In this document: positions 12,021 to 21,031 of the stretch, piece after piece
Layout of the letters: the number at the start of each line of letters is the position of its first letter
Position numbering within the stretch: position 1 is the stretch's first letter
Source: Gordonia hankookensis
Lineage (GTDB): Bacteria > Actinomycetota > Actinomycetes > Mycobacteriales > Mycobacteriaceae
Length of the DNA stretch: 64,000 nt
Reading direction: 5' to 3'
Assembly (NCBI RefSeq): GCF_014673215.1
Contig: NZ_JACWMS010000005.1
Span: forward strand, 62,001-126,000
Position numbers and translations under genes: made by a program
Notes under the pieces: generated by a model
Database searches by the model: none
Seen by the model: the letters and a program-made list of their open reading frames with translations, nothing else
Told to the model about the DNA's origin: nothing

Positions 12021-12118
12021 CACGCGGACCGAGTGAGTGTCCTGAGGGCTGCAGAGACCCCCGGTCCACGCCGCGATAGGCCCCACGCTGTAACGCAGCG
12101 TGGGGCCTATCGGTTCCT
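12021..12118 (+). ncRNA. Candidate iron-responsive small RNA (MrsI-like)
   Basis: The IdeR-box promoter at 11986-12015 predicts a start near 12021. About 90 nt later is a perfect 17-bp inverted repeat with a 5-nt loop (arms 12074-12090 and 12096-12112, loop TAACG), followed by CGGTTCC, a plausible intrinsic terminator with a weak U tract. A 6-bp helix (GGACCG 12026-12031 with CGGTCC 12062-12067) could form the 5' domain. No convincing reading frame with a ribosome site lies inside. In M. tuberculosis the iron-sparing sRNA MrsI (ncRv11846) is encoded at this locus, between blaI and Rv1847, and is IdeR-regulated. Synteny, promoter logic and size therefore agree. The exact ends and sequence homology to MrsI were not tested. 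Confidence 0.65.
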
Positions 12119-12216
12119 CCGGGTCGGTTTGGTGCACTGTTCGAGGAGTCCTACGACGGGTTCGCGTCCGGGACCTTCCCGAGCCCGCACCGGCGTCTCG
12201 TGCCAATCTCTTGGGT

Positions 12217-12672
12217 ATGAGCGTTGAGAACGAACAGTTGATCAAGGACACCTTCGGCCGCGGGTTCGACACCTCGCTGGGCCTTCGGCTCCAGGAGGTC
12301 GGGCGGGATCGCGTCGTCGCGGTTCTCGAGCTCGACGACAAGCATCACCAACCGTTCGGGATCGTGCACGGTGGCGTCTACTGCGCAGTGGCCGAGAGCG
12401 TCGCGAGCGTCAGCGCCTTCACCTGGCTGCAGGCCACCGGCATCGGTGGCACCGCCGTGGGAGTGAACAACAACACCGACTTCATCAAGTCGGTCAGTGC
12501 CGGGACGATCAGCGTCGAATCGTCGCCGATCCACCGTGGACGTCGCCAGCAGCTGTGGCGGGTCACCATGACCGACGATCAGGGTCGGCTCGTCGCGGCC
12601 TCGCAGGTACGGCTGCAGAACATCGAACTCCCGGAGGGGGTCGAGGTCCCGGCCATCCCGGCCGGCGCATGA
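12217..12672 (+). CDS. PaaI-type hotdog thioesterase (Rv1847-like)
   Basis: A 151-residue single hotdog-domain protein starting MSVENEQLIKDTFGRGFD at the ATG at 12217. The conserved acyl-CoA thioesterase motif HHQPFGIVHGGVYCAVAESV holds the HGG turn and the catalytic acidic residue (the Glu in AVAES). NNNTDFIKSV and the C-terminal RLVAASQVRLQNI strand complete the fold. It presumably hydrolyses an aryl- or acyl-CoA thioester in the cytosol; the substrate is unknown. It overlaps the next gene by 4 bp (ATGA), and the position before urease matches Rv1847. Weak read-through from the upstream small-RNA promoter is possible, since only a hairpin separates them. Confidence 0.9.
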   Translation: MSVENEQLIKDTFGRGFDTSLGLRLQEVGRDRVVAVLELDDKHHQPFGIVHGGVYCAVAESVASVSAFTWLQATGIGGTAVGVNNNTDFIKSVSAGTISVESSPIHRGRRQQLWRVTMTDDQGRLVAASQVRLQNIELPEGVEVPAIPAGA

Positions 12673-13916
12673 CCGATCGAGGGCTGCCGGCAGAGGTGCG
12701 GGCGCGTCTCGAGGAGATCCTGCGCCCGGTCGACGACGATCTCGCCGCGCGATATCCCGGTGATCGTCCGACGGCACAACCGGCGCACACCGTCTACGTG
12801 AGCGCGGCCGACGCCGACCTCGACACCCCGGCGTCGTGGGGTGAGCGGGCAGGCGAGATCGCCGAGGCTGCGCGCGACGTCGTGATCGAGTTGGCCTCGG
12901 GTGACGTGGTGGTCGCCGACCTCGCACGAAAACGTCTGCAGGACAACCCCGTCGAGGACCTCCGGATCGATCTCGAGGACGGCTACGGGTGGCGCGACGA
13001 CGCGGTCGAGGACGCCGATGCACGACGCGCCGGCGAGATCCTCGCCCGATGGACGCAGATGAGACCGCATGCACCGCGCAGTGCGGGTATCCGCGCGAAG
13101 GGGCTCGGTGATCGTGAACGCGGCCGCGGGCTGCGCACATTGGAACTCGTGCTGGACAGTGCGGGGGGCGTCCCGGACGGCTTCGTCTTCACGGTCCCCA
13201 AGCTGCGTGACGTTCGGCAGGTCGACGCGGTCACCGTGCTGTGCGAGGCGTTCGAGCGTGCTCACGGTCTCGCCGACGGGACGCTGAGATTCGAGCTGCA
13301 GATCGAGATCCCCCAGGCGGTGCTCGGACCAGACGGTCGGGCAACCCTGGCCCAGGCGATTCACCGGGGGATGCCCCGGCTCACCGGACTCCACTACGGG
13401 ACCTACGACTACAGCGCCGCGTGCGGCATCGTCTCGGCCCAGCAATCGCTGGCACATCCGGTCGCCGACCATGCCAAGGCGGTGATGCAGGCCGCCGCGG
13501 CCCAGACCGGCGTGTGGATCAGCGACGGTTCGACCCAGGTGATCCCGGTGGGCACCCCCGATCAGATCCAATCGGCGCTGCGGCGCCATCATGCTCTGGT
13601 GCTGCGGTCGGTGGAACGCGGGTTCTATCAGGGGTGGGACATGCATCCAGGGCACCTCGTCACCCGTTGGCTGGCCGTGATCGGCTTCTTCCGGTCTGCG
13701 ATGCCCACCGCCGCCCGGCGTCTGGACTCGTATTTCGACCGTCGGTCCGGCGACGTTGTGGACGAACCCGCGACGGCTCTGTCGTTGGCGTCGGTCCTGT
13801 ACCGCGGCGCGGCGGCCGGGGCGTTCACGGCCGACGAGGTCACCGAGATCGCGCCGTCGTGCACGGCGCAACGGTTGTCCGCCCTGCGCGCGGGTGGCGG
13901 CGCGCTGCCGTCCTGA
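12669..13916 (+). CDS. DUF6986 family aldolase/citrate-lyase-like protein
   Basis: A 415-residue soluble protein starting MTDRGLPAEVRARLEEILRP. It belongs to the HpcH/HpaI-CitE-like PEP/pyruvate TIM-barrel group as represented by DUF6986. Recognisable parts are DLRIDLEDGYGWRDDAVEDADA (an acidic loop like the metal site of CitE relatives), GFVFTVPKLRDVRQVDAV, LRFELQIEIPQAV, GLHYGTYDYSAACGI and a late QGWDMHPGHLVTRWLAV. It is coupled to the thioesterase gene by ATGA overlap and ends 122 bp before ureA. In other actinobacteria I recall relatives near ureide (allantoate) catabolic genes, which would fit the urease neighbourhood, but that link is an inference. The reaction is not known. Confidence 0.72.
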   Translation: MTDRGLPAEVRARLEEILRPVDDDLAARYPGDRPTAQPAHTVYVSAADADLDTPASWGERAGEIAEAARDVVIELASGDVVVADLARKRLQDNPVEDLRIDLEDGYGWRDDAVEDADARRAGEILARWTQMRPHAPRSAGIRAKGLGDRERGRGLRTLELVLDSAGGVPDGFVFTVPKLRDVRQVDAVTVLCEAFERAHGLADGTLRFELQIEIPQAVLGPDGRATLAQAIHRGMPRLTGLHYGTYDYSAACGIVSAQQSLAHPVADHAKAVMQAAAAQTGVWISDGSTQVIPVGTPDQIQSALRRHHALVLRSVERGFYQGWDMHPGHLVTRWLAVIGFFRSAMPTAARRLDSYFDRRSGDVVDEPATALSLASVLYRGAAAGAFTADEVTEIAPSCTAQRLSALRAGGGALPS

Positions 13917-14038
13917 CGAGGTGATCGTCTGTCGGCGCGCCGTGCGATCCGCGGCGTGGCAGGATGTCATCTACCCCGGCGCCGGCGCACGAACTGTGTG
14001 CTGTCCCGGCCGTATTCGTCTCGCCAGGAGAGGGTCCG

Positions 14039-14341
14039 TTGCGTCTGTCGCCCCATGAGCAGGAGCGGTTGCTCATCTCATACGCCGCCGAGCTGGCACG
14101 TCGACGGCAGGGCCGTGGATTGAAGCTCAATCATCCCGAAGCGGTGGCAATCATCACCGACCACGTCCTCGAGGGGGCCCGCGACGGACGCTCGGTCGCC
14201 GAACTGATGTCGTCGGGACGGGAGGTGCTCGGACGTGCCGACGTGATGGACGGCATCCCCGAGATGCTCCACGACGTGCAGGTCGAGGCCACCTTTCCCG
14301 ACGGGACCAAGTTGGTCACCGTGCACGACCCCATCGATTAG
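14039..14341 (+). CDS. ureA: Urease gamma subunit
   Basis: A 100-residue UreA, the usual length, starting at TTG 14039 (read as Met) in [20 protein letters not shown]. An AGGAG ribosome site lies 8 bp upstream (14026-14030), which decides this unusual start codon. Conserved motifs are [42 protein letters not shown] and [17 protein letters not shown]. With UreB and UreC it forms the nickel urease that hydrolyses urea to ammonia and carbamate. It is the first gene of the ureABCFGD operon, with 18 bp to ureB. Confidence 0.95.
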   Translation: MRLSPHEQERLLISYAAELARRRQGRGLKLNHPEAVAIITDHVLEGARDGRSVAELMSSGREVLGRADVMDGIPEMLHDVQVEATFPDGTKLVTVHDPID

Positions 14342-14359
14342 CGGCGCGAGAGGACCACG

Positions 14360-14728
14360 ATGTCGCAGACGCAGTCATCCGTTGTGCCAGGCGAGGTGAT
14401 CACCGCGAACGGCACCATCGAGATGAACGAAGGTGCCGACGTCACGACACTCACCGTCGTCAACTCCGGCGACCGGCCCGTACAGGTCGGAAGTCACGTG
14501 CACTTTCCACAGGCCAACCCGGCGCTCGACTTCGACCGCGTCGCCGCCCGGGGGTGCCGCCTCGACATTCCGGCCGGCACCGCCGTGCGGTTCGAACCGG
14601 GGATCGAGATGACCGTCTCACTGGTGCCACTGGGCGGTTCCCGCGAGGTCTACGGCATCTCGCTGGACGCACCCGGACCGCTGGGGCCGCAGGAGACGGC
14701 CGACGAACGTCACGAGGGGGACGACTGA
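14360..14728 (+). CDS. ureB: Urease beta subunit
   Basis: A 122-residue structural subunit. The diagnostic core is [46 protein letters not shown] and the strand [18 protein letters not shown]. Together with UreA and UreC it builds the (UreABC)3 type particle. The roughly 20 C-terminal residues after the domain are acidic and poorly conserved in the family. The stop codon overlaps the ureC start by one base (TGATG at 14726-14730), so translation of the catalytic subunit is probably coupled. Confidence 0.95.
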   Translation: MSQTQSSVVPGEVITANGTIEMNEGADVTTLTVVNSGDRPVQVGSHVHFPQANPALDFDRVAARGCRLDIPAGTAVRFEPGIEMTVSLVPLGGSREVYGISLDAPGPLGPQETADERHEGDD

Positions 14729-16449
14729 TGGCGACGCTCGGCCGAGACCGCTACGCACAACTCTTCGGGCCCACCGCAGGCGACCGAATCCGATTGGCGG
14801 ACACCGACCTGATCATCGAGATCACCGAGGATCGGTCCGGTGGGCCGGGACGGGCAGGCGACGAGGCCGTCTTCGGTGGCGGCAAGGTGATCCGCGAGTC
14901 GATGGGCCAGAGCCGGGCCACCCGCGCGCAGGGCGCACCGGACACCGTGATCACCGGCGTCGTGATCGTCGACCATTGGGGGATCATCAAGGCCGACCTG
15001 GGTATTCGCGATGGTCGGATCACCGCGATGGGAAAGGCCGGCAATCCCGACACGATGGACGGAGTCCACCCGGACCTCGTGATCGGGCCGTCCACCGAGA
15101 TCATCGCGGGTAACGGAAAGATCCTGACAGCGGGCGGTATCGACTGCCACGTCCACTTCATCTGTCCGCAGATCATGGAGGAGGCGCTGGGCAACGGCAT
15201 CACGACCCTGATCGGCGGCGGTACCGGCCCGGCCGAGGGCAGCAAGGCCACCACGGTGACACCGGGTGCGTGGCACCTGAAGTCGATTCTCGCGGCCACC
15301 GACCACTGGCCGATGAACATCGCCCTGCTGGGCAAGGGCAACACCGTCAGTGCCGATGCCATGCACGAGCAGATCCGTGCGGGTGCCTCCGGTTTCAAGC
15401 TCCACGAGGACTGGGGGAGCACCCCCGCCGCGATCGACGCCTGTCTGCGGGTGGCCGACGAGACAGGCGTGCAGGTGGCGCTGCATTCGGACACGCTCAA
15501 CGAGGCGGGATTCGTCGAACAGACGATCGGTGCGATCGCCGGGCGCAGCATCCACGCCTACCACACCGAGGGTGCGGGCGGCGGTCACGCACCCGACATC
15601 ATCACGGTCGCAGCGTATCCGAACGTGTTGCCGAGCTCTACCAATCCGACCCGGCCCCACACCGTCAACACCCTCGACGAACATCTCGACATGTTGATGG
15701 TCTGCCATCACCTCAATCCGACCGTCCCCGAGGATCTCGCGTTCGCCGAGAGCCGGATCCGGCCGTCGACGATCGCCGCCGAGGACCTGCTCCACGACCT
15801 CGGGGCGATCTCGATGATCGGGTCGGATTCGCAGGCGATGGGCCGTATCGGCGAAGTGGTGCTCCGCACCTGGCAGACCGCCCACGTGCTCAGGTCGAAA
15901 CGCGGATCGCTGCCGGGAGACGGTGCGGCGGACAACAATCGGGTCCGGCGGTACATAGCGAAGTACACGATCTGCCCGGCGATCGCGCACGGTTTCGACG
16001 ATGAGCTCGGATCGGTGGAGACCGGGAAGCTGGCCGACCTCGTCCTCTGGAATCCGGCATTCTTCGGCGTGAGCCCCGATCTCGTGATCAAGGGCGGCGC
16101 CATCGCGTGGGCGGCGATGGGTGACGCCAACGCGAGCATCCCGACCCCGCAGCCGGTGCTGCCGCGACCGATGTTCGGGGCGGCGCCCAAGACCGCCGCG
16201 GCCACCTCGGTCAGTTTCGTCGCGCAAGGCGGGCTCGACGCCGGGATCGAGGAGTCCCTCGGCCTCGACCGCAGGCTCGTCGCGGTCCGCGACACCCGCC
16301 GAATCGGGAAGGCCGACATGCCGAACAACTCGGCGATGCCGGAGATCTCGGTGGAACCGGACACGTTCACCGTGCGGGTCGACGGCGAGGTGTGGGATTC
16401 CGAACCGGTCACCGAATTGCCCATGGCACAGCGATATTTCCTGTTCTGA
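14728..16449 (+). CDS. ureC: Urease alpha (catalytic) subunit
   Basis: A 573-residue amidohydrolase that carries the dinuclear nickel centre. Nickel ligands are visible as HVHF (His141 and His143 in this numbering), the carbamylated lysine in [12 protein letters not shown] (Lys224), [10 protein letters not shown], and [15 protein letters not shown]. The active-site flap [20 protein letters not shown] holds Cys326 and His327, and the second-shell Asp lies in [13 protein letters not shown]. The length and every key residue look intact, so the enzyme should be functional if UreFGD load nickel. The start at 14728 is fixed by homology ([20 protein letters not shown]) and by the one-base overlap with ureB. 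Confidence 0.97.
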   Translation: MATLGRDRYAQLFGPTAGDRIRLADTDLIIEITEDRSGGPGRAGDEAVFGGGKVIRESMGQSRATRAQGAPDTVITGVVIVDHWGIIKADLGIRDGRITAMGKAGNPDTMDGVHPDLVIGPSTEIIAGNGKILTAGGIDCHVHFICPQIMEEALGNGITTLIGGGTGPAEGSKATTVTPGAWHLKSILAATDHWPMNIALLGKGNTVSADAMHEQIRAGASGFKLHEDWGSTPAAIDACLRVADETGVQVALHSDTLNEAGFVEQTIGAIAGRSIHAYHTEGAGGGHAPDIITVAAYPNVLPSSTNPTRPHTVNTLDEHLDMLMVCHHLNPTVPEDLAFAESRIRPSTIAAEDLLHDLGAISMIGSDSQAMGRIGEVVLRTWQTAHVLRSKRGSLPGDGAADNNRVRRYIAKYTICPAIAHGFDDELGSVETGKLADLVLWNPAFFGVSPDLVIKGGAIAWAAMGDANASIPTPQPVLPRPMFGAAPKTAAATSVSFVAQGGLDAGIEESLGLDRRLVAVRDTRRIGKADMPNNSAMPEISVEPDTFTVRVDGEVWDSEPVTELPMAQRYFLF

Positions 16450-16463
16450 ACGGCGACGACGAA

Positions 16464-17123
16464 ATGATTCCCGGGTCACCCGCATCCCGTTCCCAGCTCG
16501 CGATGATGCTGACGCTGGCCGATTCCCGGTTGCCCGTCGGCGGCCACGTGCATTCCGGCGGAGTCGAGCAGGCCGTTGCCGACCGGGTCGTCGTCGATGC
16601 GGAGAGCCTCGCGCGGTTCCTCCGCCTGCGCGTCACGACCAGTGGACTGGTGGCTGCCTCGATTGCTGCCGCGGTGACCGATGGCACGCTCGATGTGGTT
16701 GCGGCGGAGCAGGAAACGGATGCCCGGACGCCGTCGGCTGCCGCGCGGCGCGCCTCGTTGGCGCAGGGCAGGGGAATGCTGCGGCTGGCACGTCGTATGT
16801 GGCCGGAGGAGGACTGGGCCGCCCACGTGCCGCAGACCCATCTCCCGGTGATCTGCGGCGCCATCGGTCGCGTGTCTCGTCTGTCCGGTTTCCACACCGC
16901 GCTGATCCTCGCGTACACGACGATGAGCGGCTCGGCGACCGCCGGACAGCGACTCCTGGCGCTCGACCCGGCCGATGTGGCGGTGATCATCGCCGATCTC
17001 GGCGCCGAATGCGAGCGGGTCGCGGCGGCCGCGGCCGTCGAACTCGCCGACCTCTCCGACCCGATGCTGGACGTCTTCGCCGAACGTCACGAGCGACGCG
17101 AGATGCCGCTGTTCATGTCGTGA
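16464..17123 (+). CDS. ureF: Urease accessory protein UreF
   Basis: A 219-residue all-helical chaperone that with UreD and UreG inserts nickel into apo-urease and is thought to gate the GTPase activity of UreG. Family marks are [25 protein letters not shown] near the N terminus, an Arg-rich [13 protein letters not shown] helix, [18 protein letters not shown] and the C-terminal [11 protein letters not shown]. The start is the ATG at 16464, 14 bp after ureC; the ribosome site is weak. The stop codon lies inside the first copy of a duplicated 14-bp sequence (17113-17140). Confidence 0.92.
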   Translation: MIPGSPASRSQLAMMLTLADSRLPVGGHVHSGGVEQAVADRVVVDAESLARFLRLRVTTSGLVAASIAAAVTDGTLDVVAAEQETDARTPSAAARRASLAQGRGMLRLARRMWPEEDWAAHVPQTHLPVICGAIGRVSRLSGFHTALILAYTTMSGSATAGQRLLALDPADVAVIIADLGAECERVAAAAAVELADLSDPMLDVFAERHERREMPLFMS

Positions 17124-17252
17124 GGGTCATGTCGTGAGGGCCGCGCCCGGACTTCGCGACGTCCGTACCGATCACCAGACCCGGACCAGACCCGTACACC
17201 GAGACCGACCACCACCGGGACCGACCACCACCGGGACCGACCACCACCGAGA
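17113..17252 (+). repeat. Two tandem-repeat tracts in the ureF-ureG junction
   Basis: Two direct repeats sit in the 136-bp junction. The first is two exact copies of TCATGTCGTGAGGG (17113-17126 and 17127-17140), and the first copy contains the ureF stop. The second is three copies of a 16-bp unit, CCGACCACCACCGGGA (17205-17220, 17221-17236, and 17237-17252 with one change), ending at the ureG ribosome site GAGGAAG. This is the widest gap in an otherwise tight operon. No hairpin or promoter was recognised. Replication slippage is the likely origin. Confidence 0.85.
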
Positions 17253-17259
17253 GGAAGTC

Positions 17260-17946
17260 ATGCCACCCCATCTGATCGACGGAGAACCACACGGACACGA
17301 CCACGCCCGCCCGCGTCGTCATCGCGAACCCGGCGAGGCACTGCGCATCGGAGTGGGCGGACCGGTCGGCTCGGGTAAGACAGCACTCGTCGCCGCGTTG
17401 TGCCGGCAACTGCGCGACGAGTTGTCGGTCGCCGTACTGACGAATGACATCTACACCACCGAGGACGCGGACTTCTTGCGGCGCAACGCGGTCCTGCCCG
17501 ACGAACGGATCACCGCGGTGCAGACCGGCGGATGTCCGCACACCGCGATCCGCGACGACATCACCGCCAACCTCGACGCGATCGACGATCTCATCGAGGC
17601 AAACCCGCCGTTGGACCTGATCCTGGTCGAGTCGGGGGGCGACAACCTGACGGCCACGTTCTCCACCGGACTGATCGACGTACAGATCTTCGTGATCGAC
17701 GTCGCCGGCGGCGACAAGGTACCCCGCAAGGGCGGCCCGGGCGTCACCTTCTCCGATCTGCTGGTGATCAACAAGACAGACTTGGCCGAGCAGGTCCGTT
17801 CGGATCTCGAGGTCATGCGGACCGATGCCGAGCGGGTTCGCGAGGGCCGCCCGACCGCGATGATCTCGCTCACCGAAGACCCGGCCGCGACCGACGTCCT
17901 GGCGTGGGTCCGCAGGCAGCTCGCCGAGATCGTCGTGGCGGGCTGA
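17260..17946 (+). CDS. ureG: Urease accessory GTPase UreG
   Basis: A 228-residue SIMIBI-class GTPase that powers nickel delivery to urease. The P-loop [19 protein letters not shown] is at about residues 36-54. Other hallmarks are [17 protein letters not shown], the metal-binding CPH motif in [44 protein letters not shown] and the base-specificity motif INKTDLA. A short His-rich leader ([14 protein letters not shown]) precedes the P-loop, as in some UreG and HypB proteins that store or bind nickel. The start at 17260 has a good GAGGAAG site directly upstream. Confidence 0.95.
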   Translation: MPPHLIDGEPHGHDHARPRRHREPGEALRIGVGGPVGSGKTALVAALCRQLRDELSVAVLTNDIYTTEDADFLRRNAVLPDERITAVQTGGCPHTAIRDDITANLDAIDDLIEANPPLDLILVESGGDNLTATFSTGLIDVQIFVIDVAGGDKVPRKGGPGVTFSDLLVINKTDLAEQVRSDLEVMRTDAERVREGRPTAMISLTEDPAATDVLAWVRRQLAEIVVAG

Positions 17947-17952
17947 CCCCGG

Positions 17953-18657
17953 GTGCACACCGAGATCGAGATCGTGGCCCGACGCGGTCGCTCACCCCGG
18001 GTGGCGGCGAGTGGTGGTCTGGCGCTGCGTCGGACCGGACCCGAGTCGGCGCACCTCATCAGCACAGCGGCCACACCTCTCGGTGGGGACACGATCGCAG
18101 TCCGCGTGAGCGTCGAGGCCGGTGCGGTCTTGCACCTGCGAACGGTCGCGGCGACCATCGCGCTGCCGTCGGTCGACCGTGTCGATTCGAGTTCGGCATG
18201 GACCATCGAGGTCGCCGACGGGGGGCGCCTCTACCTCGATCCGGAACCGATCGTCGTCGCAGGCGGCGCACATCACCGGACGACGACCCGCGTCGTCGCG
18301 CAACCGGACGCCACCGTGATCATCGCAGAGCACGCGCAACTCGGCCGTCTCGCCGAACTGCCCGAGCACGTCGTCCGGGCGCGCTGGGAGGGATCGCTGT
18401 CTGTGGACATCGGGGGCGGGCCGGTCCTGCGACATCGGCTGGCGCTCGGTGGGACCGGTCATCGAGCGGCGAGCAGCGTCTTCCGCTACCCGGACTCGCG
18501 CCCGTCCGAGGTGTCGTCGGATGCCTATGCGGCACGGCTCGAATTGGCGCGACCGCCAGGGGTGAACGGCGCGACACTCACCACCTCACTGGCGCCGACG
18601 ACCACGCGGGCGCGCACCTTGTGCGACGACCTCGACCTCGCTCCGATGGCCCGCTGA
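17953..18657 (+). CDS. ureD: Urease accessory protein UreD (UreH)
   Basis: A 234-residue scaffold protein that binds apo-urease and recruits UreF and UreG for nickel insertion. It starts at GTG 17953, 6 bp after ureG, as the last gene of the operon. UreD is weakly conserved, but typical parts are HLISTAATPLGGDTIAVRV, the strand GGRLYLDPEPIVVAGGAHH, and ATVIIAEHAQLGR. The ligand-poor C-terminal part is short compared with some homologues, as in mycobacteria (about 210 residues). It converges on ndh with only 23 bp between the two stop codons. Confidence 0.88.
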   Translation: MHTEIEIVARRGRSPRVAASGGLALRRTGPESAHLISTAATPLGGDTIAVRVSVEAGAVLHLRTVAATIALPSVDRVDSSSAWTIEVADGGRLYLDPEPIVVAGGAHHRTTTRVVAQPDATVIIAEHAQLGRLAELPEHVVRARWEGSLSVDIGGGPVLRHRLALGGTGHRAASSVFRYPDSRPSEVSSDAYAARLELARPPGVNGATLTTSLAPTTTRARTLCDDLDLAPMAR

Positions 18658-18680
18658 GGAGACCATCGGAAGCGTCGGTG

Positions 18681-20129
18681 TCAGCTGGCCTCGGCGGTGG
18701 GATCGGTGGCGGATTCGCTGTCCTTGGCCGCGGCCACATCCGCGGACTCGGCTTCGACCTCGGGTATCGACTTCTTCTCCAGCTCGGACAACGCACCGAG
18801 CGCCGTACGCGCGTAGACCTGTTGTTCGGTCACCGCGAGCTGCGCCCGGCCCCGTGTGCTGAATGCGAAGAACCAGTTGATGAGGGTGTTCAGCCGGTTA
18901 CGGAAGCCCACCAGGTAGACGAGGTGCAGCGCGAGCCACCCGAGCCAGGCGAAGTAGCCCTCGGTCTCGAACATCTTCTTGGTACCGGGGATGGGCACCT
19001 GCATGACCGCGCTGAAGCGAGACACCGTCGCCATCGAGCCCTTGTCGTAATAGCCGAACGGTTTGCGTTGTTCCTGCGTCTGCCCACGCAGGCCCGCCGT
19101 GATGGCGTCGGCCGCGTATCGTCCGCCCTGGATGGCGCCCTGTGCTACGCCGGGCACGCCATCGACGGCCATCATGTCGCCGACGACGAACACGTACGGA
19201 AATCCGGGGATGGAGAGGTCCGGCAGCACCTTCACCCGGCCCGCGCGGTCGAGTTCGACCCCGGACTGTTCGGCGAGCTGCTTGCCGAGCGGACTCGCCT
19301 GCACGCCGGCCGACCACACCTTGCACTGGGATTCGATCCGGCGCGTGGTGCCGTCCTTGTCCTTGACGACCAGACCGTCGTAGTCGACATCGACGACCAT
19401 CGCGTTGAGCTGGATCTCGACGCCCATCCCCTCCAGCCTGCGGGCCGCCTTCTTGCCGAGCTTCTCGCCGAACGGCGGCAGCACGGCAGGCGCCGCGTCG
19501 AGGAGGATCACCCGTGCCTCGGTGGGATCGATGTTGCGGAAGGTGCCCTTCAGGGTCTTGTCACTCATCTCGGAGATCTGACCGGCCAATTCCACACCGG
19601 TGGGACCGGCACCGACGACGACGAAGGTGAGCAGGCGAGCCCGTTCTTCGGGATCGTCGGACAGTTCGGCCTGCTCGAATGCGCCCAGGATGCGACCGCG
19701 CAACTCGAGCGCGTGATCGATCGTCTTCATACCCGGCGCGTACTCGGCGAAATGATCGTTGCCGAAGTATGACTGGTCGGCGCCTGCCGCGATGATGATG
19801 CTGTCGAACGGGGTCACCGTGATCCGCTCCAACAGCCGGGAGGTCACCGTCTTCGCCTCGAGGTTGATGTCGAAGACATCGCCGAGCAGCACCTTGCTGT
19901 TCTTCTGCTTACGCAGGATCACACGTGTCGCCGGCGCGATCTCGCCCTCGGACACGATCCCGGTCGCCACCTGGTAGAGCATCGGCTGGAACAGGTGATG
20001 GGTGGTCCGGGCGATCAGGGTGACGTCGACATCGGACTTCGCCAGACGTTGGGCCGCGAAGAGTCCGCCGAAGCCGGAGCCGACGATCACCACATGGGGT
20101 CGCGCCGAGGTCGGAGTGGGGCTGCTCAT
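18681..20129 (-). CDS. ndh: Type II NADH dehydrogenase (NDH-2)
   Basis: A 482-residue monotopic flavoenzyme that passes electrons from NADH to menaquinone without pumping protons. The FAD-binding GSGFGG motif is at about 17-22 and the NADH-binding VVVGAGPTGVELAGQ in the middle third. A quinone-site AQGAIQGGRYAADAI block and the FAD-contacting YVFVVGDMMAV are present. The C terminus has the amphipathic membrane anchor GWLALHLVYLVGFRNRLNTL. The start at 20129 (MSSPTPTSARPHVVIVGSGF) is supported by AGGAGAT 8 bp upstream. It matches Rv1854c and ends the segment syntenic with M. tuberculosis. Confidence 0.96.
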   Translation of the reverse strand: MSSPTPTSARPHVVIVGSGFGGLFAAQRLAKSDVDVTLIARTTHHLFQPMLYQVATGIVSEGEIAPATRVILRKQKNSKVLLGDVFDINLEAKTVTSRLLERITVTPFDSIIIAAGADQSYFGNDHFAEYAPGMKTIDHALELRGRILGAFEQAELSDDPEERARLLTFVVVGAGPTGVELAGQISEMSDKTLKGTFRNIDPTEARVILLDAAPAVLPPFGEKLGKKAARRLEGMGVEIQLNAMVVDVDYDGLVVKDKDGTTRRIESQCKVWSAGVQASPLGKQLAEQSGVELDRAGRVKVLPDLSIPGFPYVFVVGDMMAVDGVPGVAQGAIQGGRYAADAITAGLRGQTQEQRKPFGYYDKGSMATVSRFSAVMQVPIPGTKKMFETEGYFAWLGWLALHLVYLVGFRNRLNTLINWFFAFSTRGRAQLAVTEQQVYARTALGALSELEKKSIPEVEAESADVAAAKDSESATDPTAEAS

Positions 20130-20247
20130 CAGAGAACATCTCCTGTCGCTGGGAGGTCGGCTGCTGCCGCGCACCTACAACGGTAGTCAATCTTCGGAGT
20201 CCGGTCGCGACGAGGACCCCGGGGCGCGTCGCGCCGTCGCGCAGTCG

Positions 20248-20916
20248 TCAGGCCGTGAGGTCGGAGACCCCGTCGTGGATGTGAGTCCACCCCGCGGGCA
20301 CCGCCGGTGACCACGAGCGGTGGGTGGGCTCTGACCAGCGCATCGTCAGCGTTTCCCAGTGACTGCGCAGGAGTTCGTACTCGACCTCGCCGCCACTCGT
20401 CGGGAACAGCACCCCGTCCTCGGACATCCGGATGGCGGAGAGCCGCATGCCCACCTTCTCCATGACACGCCGCGACGCGGTGTTCATCGCCATCGTGCTG
20501 GCGAAGACCCGCTCGGCGGCGATCTCCTGGAACGACATCGTGACCAGTGCGTGTGCGGCCTCGGTCGCCAGTCCTCGCCCCCAGGAGTCGCGACGCAGGC
20601 GGTAGCTCAGTTCGACCTCGGATCGGTTGCTGTGGCGTGGCGTGCGGAGTGCGAACCAGCCCTGAAAGGCCGACGATGTCCGGTCGACCGCGGTCCAGAT
20701 CCCGGTTCGGTGAGCGCGGTGCTCGGCCTGGGCGCGGGGCAGGACCCAGTCCTCGATCACCTCACGCGGTGTGGGCATACCTCCGCTGACGAAGCGCATC
20801 ACCGCCGGATCGCTGTCCAGCTCGACCAGCGCATCGACATCGTGCATCGCGACCGGACGTAGCCGTAACCGAACGGTCTCCAGGATCACGATCTCCCCCT
20901 TGCCTGCGTTGCCCAT
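20248..20916 (-). CDS. GNAT family N-acetyltransferase (RimJ/RimL-like)
   Basis: A 222-residue acetyltransferase of the ribosomal-protein or small-molecule GNAT type. It opens with the typical ILETVRLRLRPVAMHDVDAL. The acetyl-CoA-binding motif A region reads RRDSWGRGLATEAAHALVTM, with the R-x-x-G-x-G/A pyrophosphate loop, followed by ASTMAMNTASRRVMEKVGMRL. It starts at the ATG at 20916 and is divergent from the thioesterase gene at 21032. The substrate cannot be read from the sequence. Confidence 0.88.
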   Translation of the reverse strand: MGNAGKGEIVILETVRLRLRPVAMHDVDALVELDSDPAVMRFVSGGMPTPREVIEDWVLPRAQAEHRAHRTGIWTAVDRTSSAFQGWFALRTPRHSNRSEVELSYRLRRDSWGRGLATEAAHALVTMSFQEIAAERVFASTMAMNTASRRVMEKVGMRLSAIRMSEDGVLFPTSGGEVEYELLRSHWETLTMRWSEPTHRSWSPAVPAGWTHIHDGVSDLTA

Positions 20917-21031
20917 CGGTGAGTGTACGGTCCTGCCGCGCCGCGATGGGCGCAGAGCACGGGTGTGTTCGCGGCGTGGATCCTCTGTCCGTCGGCCACA
21001 CCGTCGGGGGCACCCGTTAGGGTTTGCGATC

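Noticed and set aside
14710-16485. Open frame of 591 codons on the minus strand, opposite ureC
   Set aside because: Shadow of the urease alpha subunit, whose catalytic motifs are all present on the plus strand.
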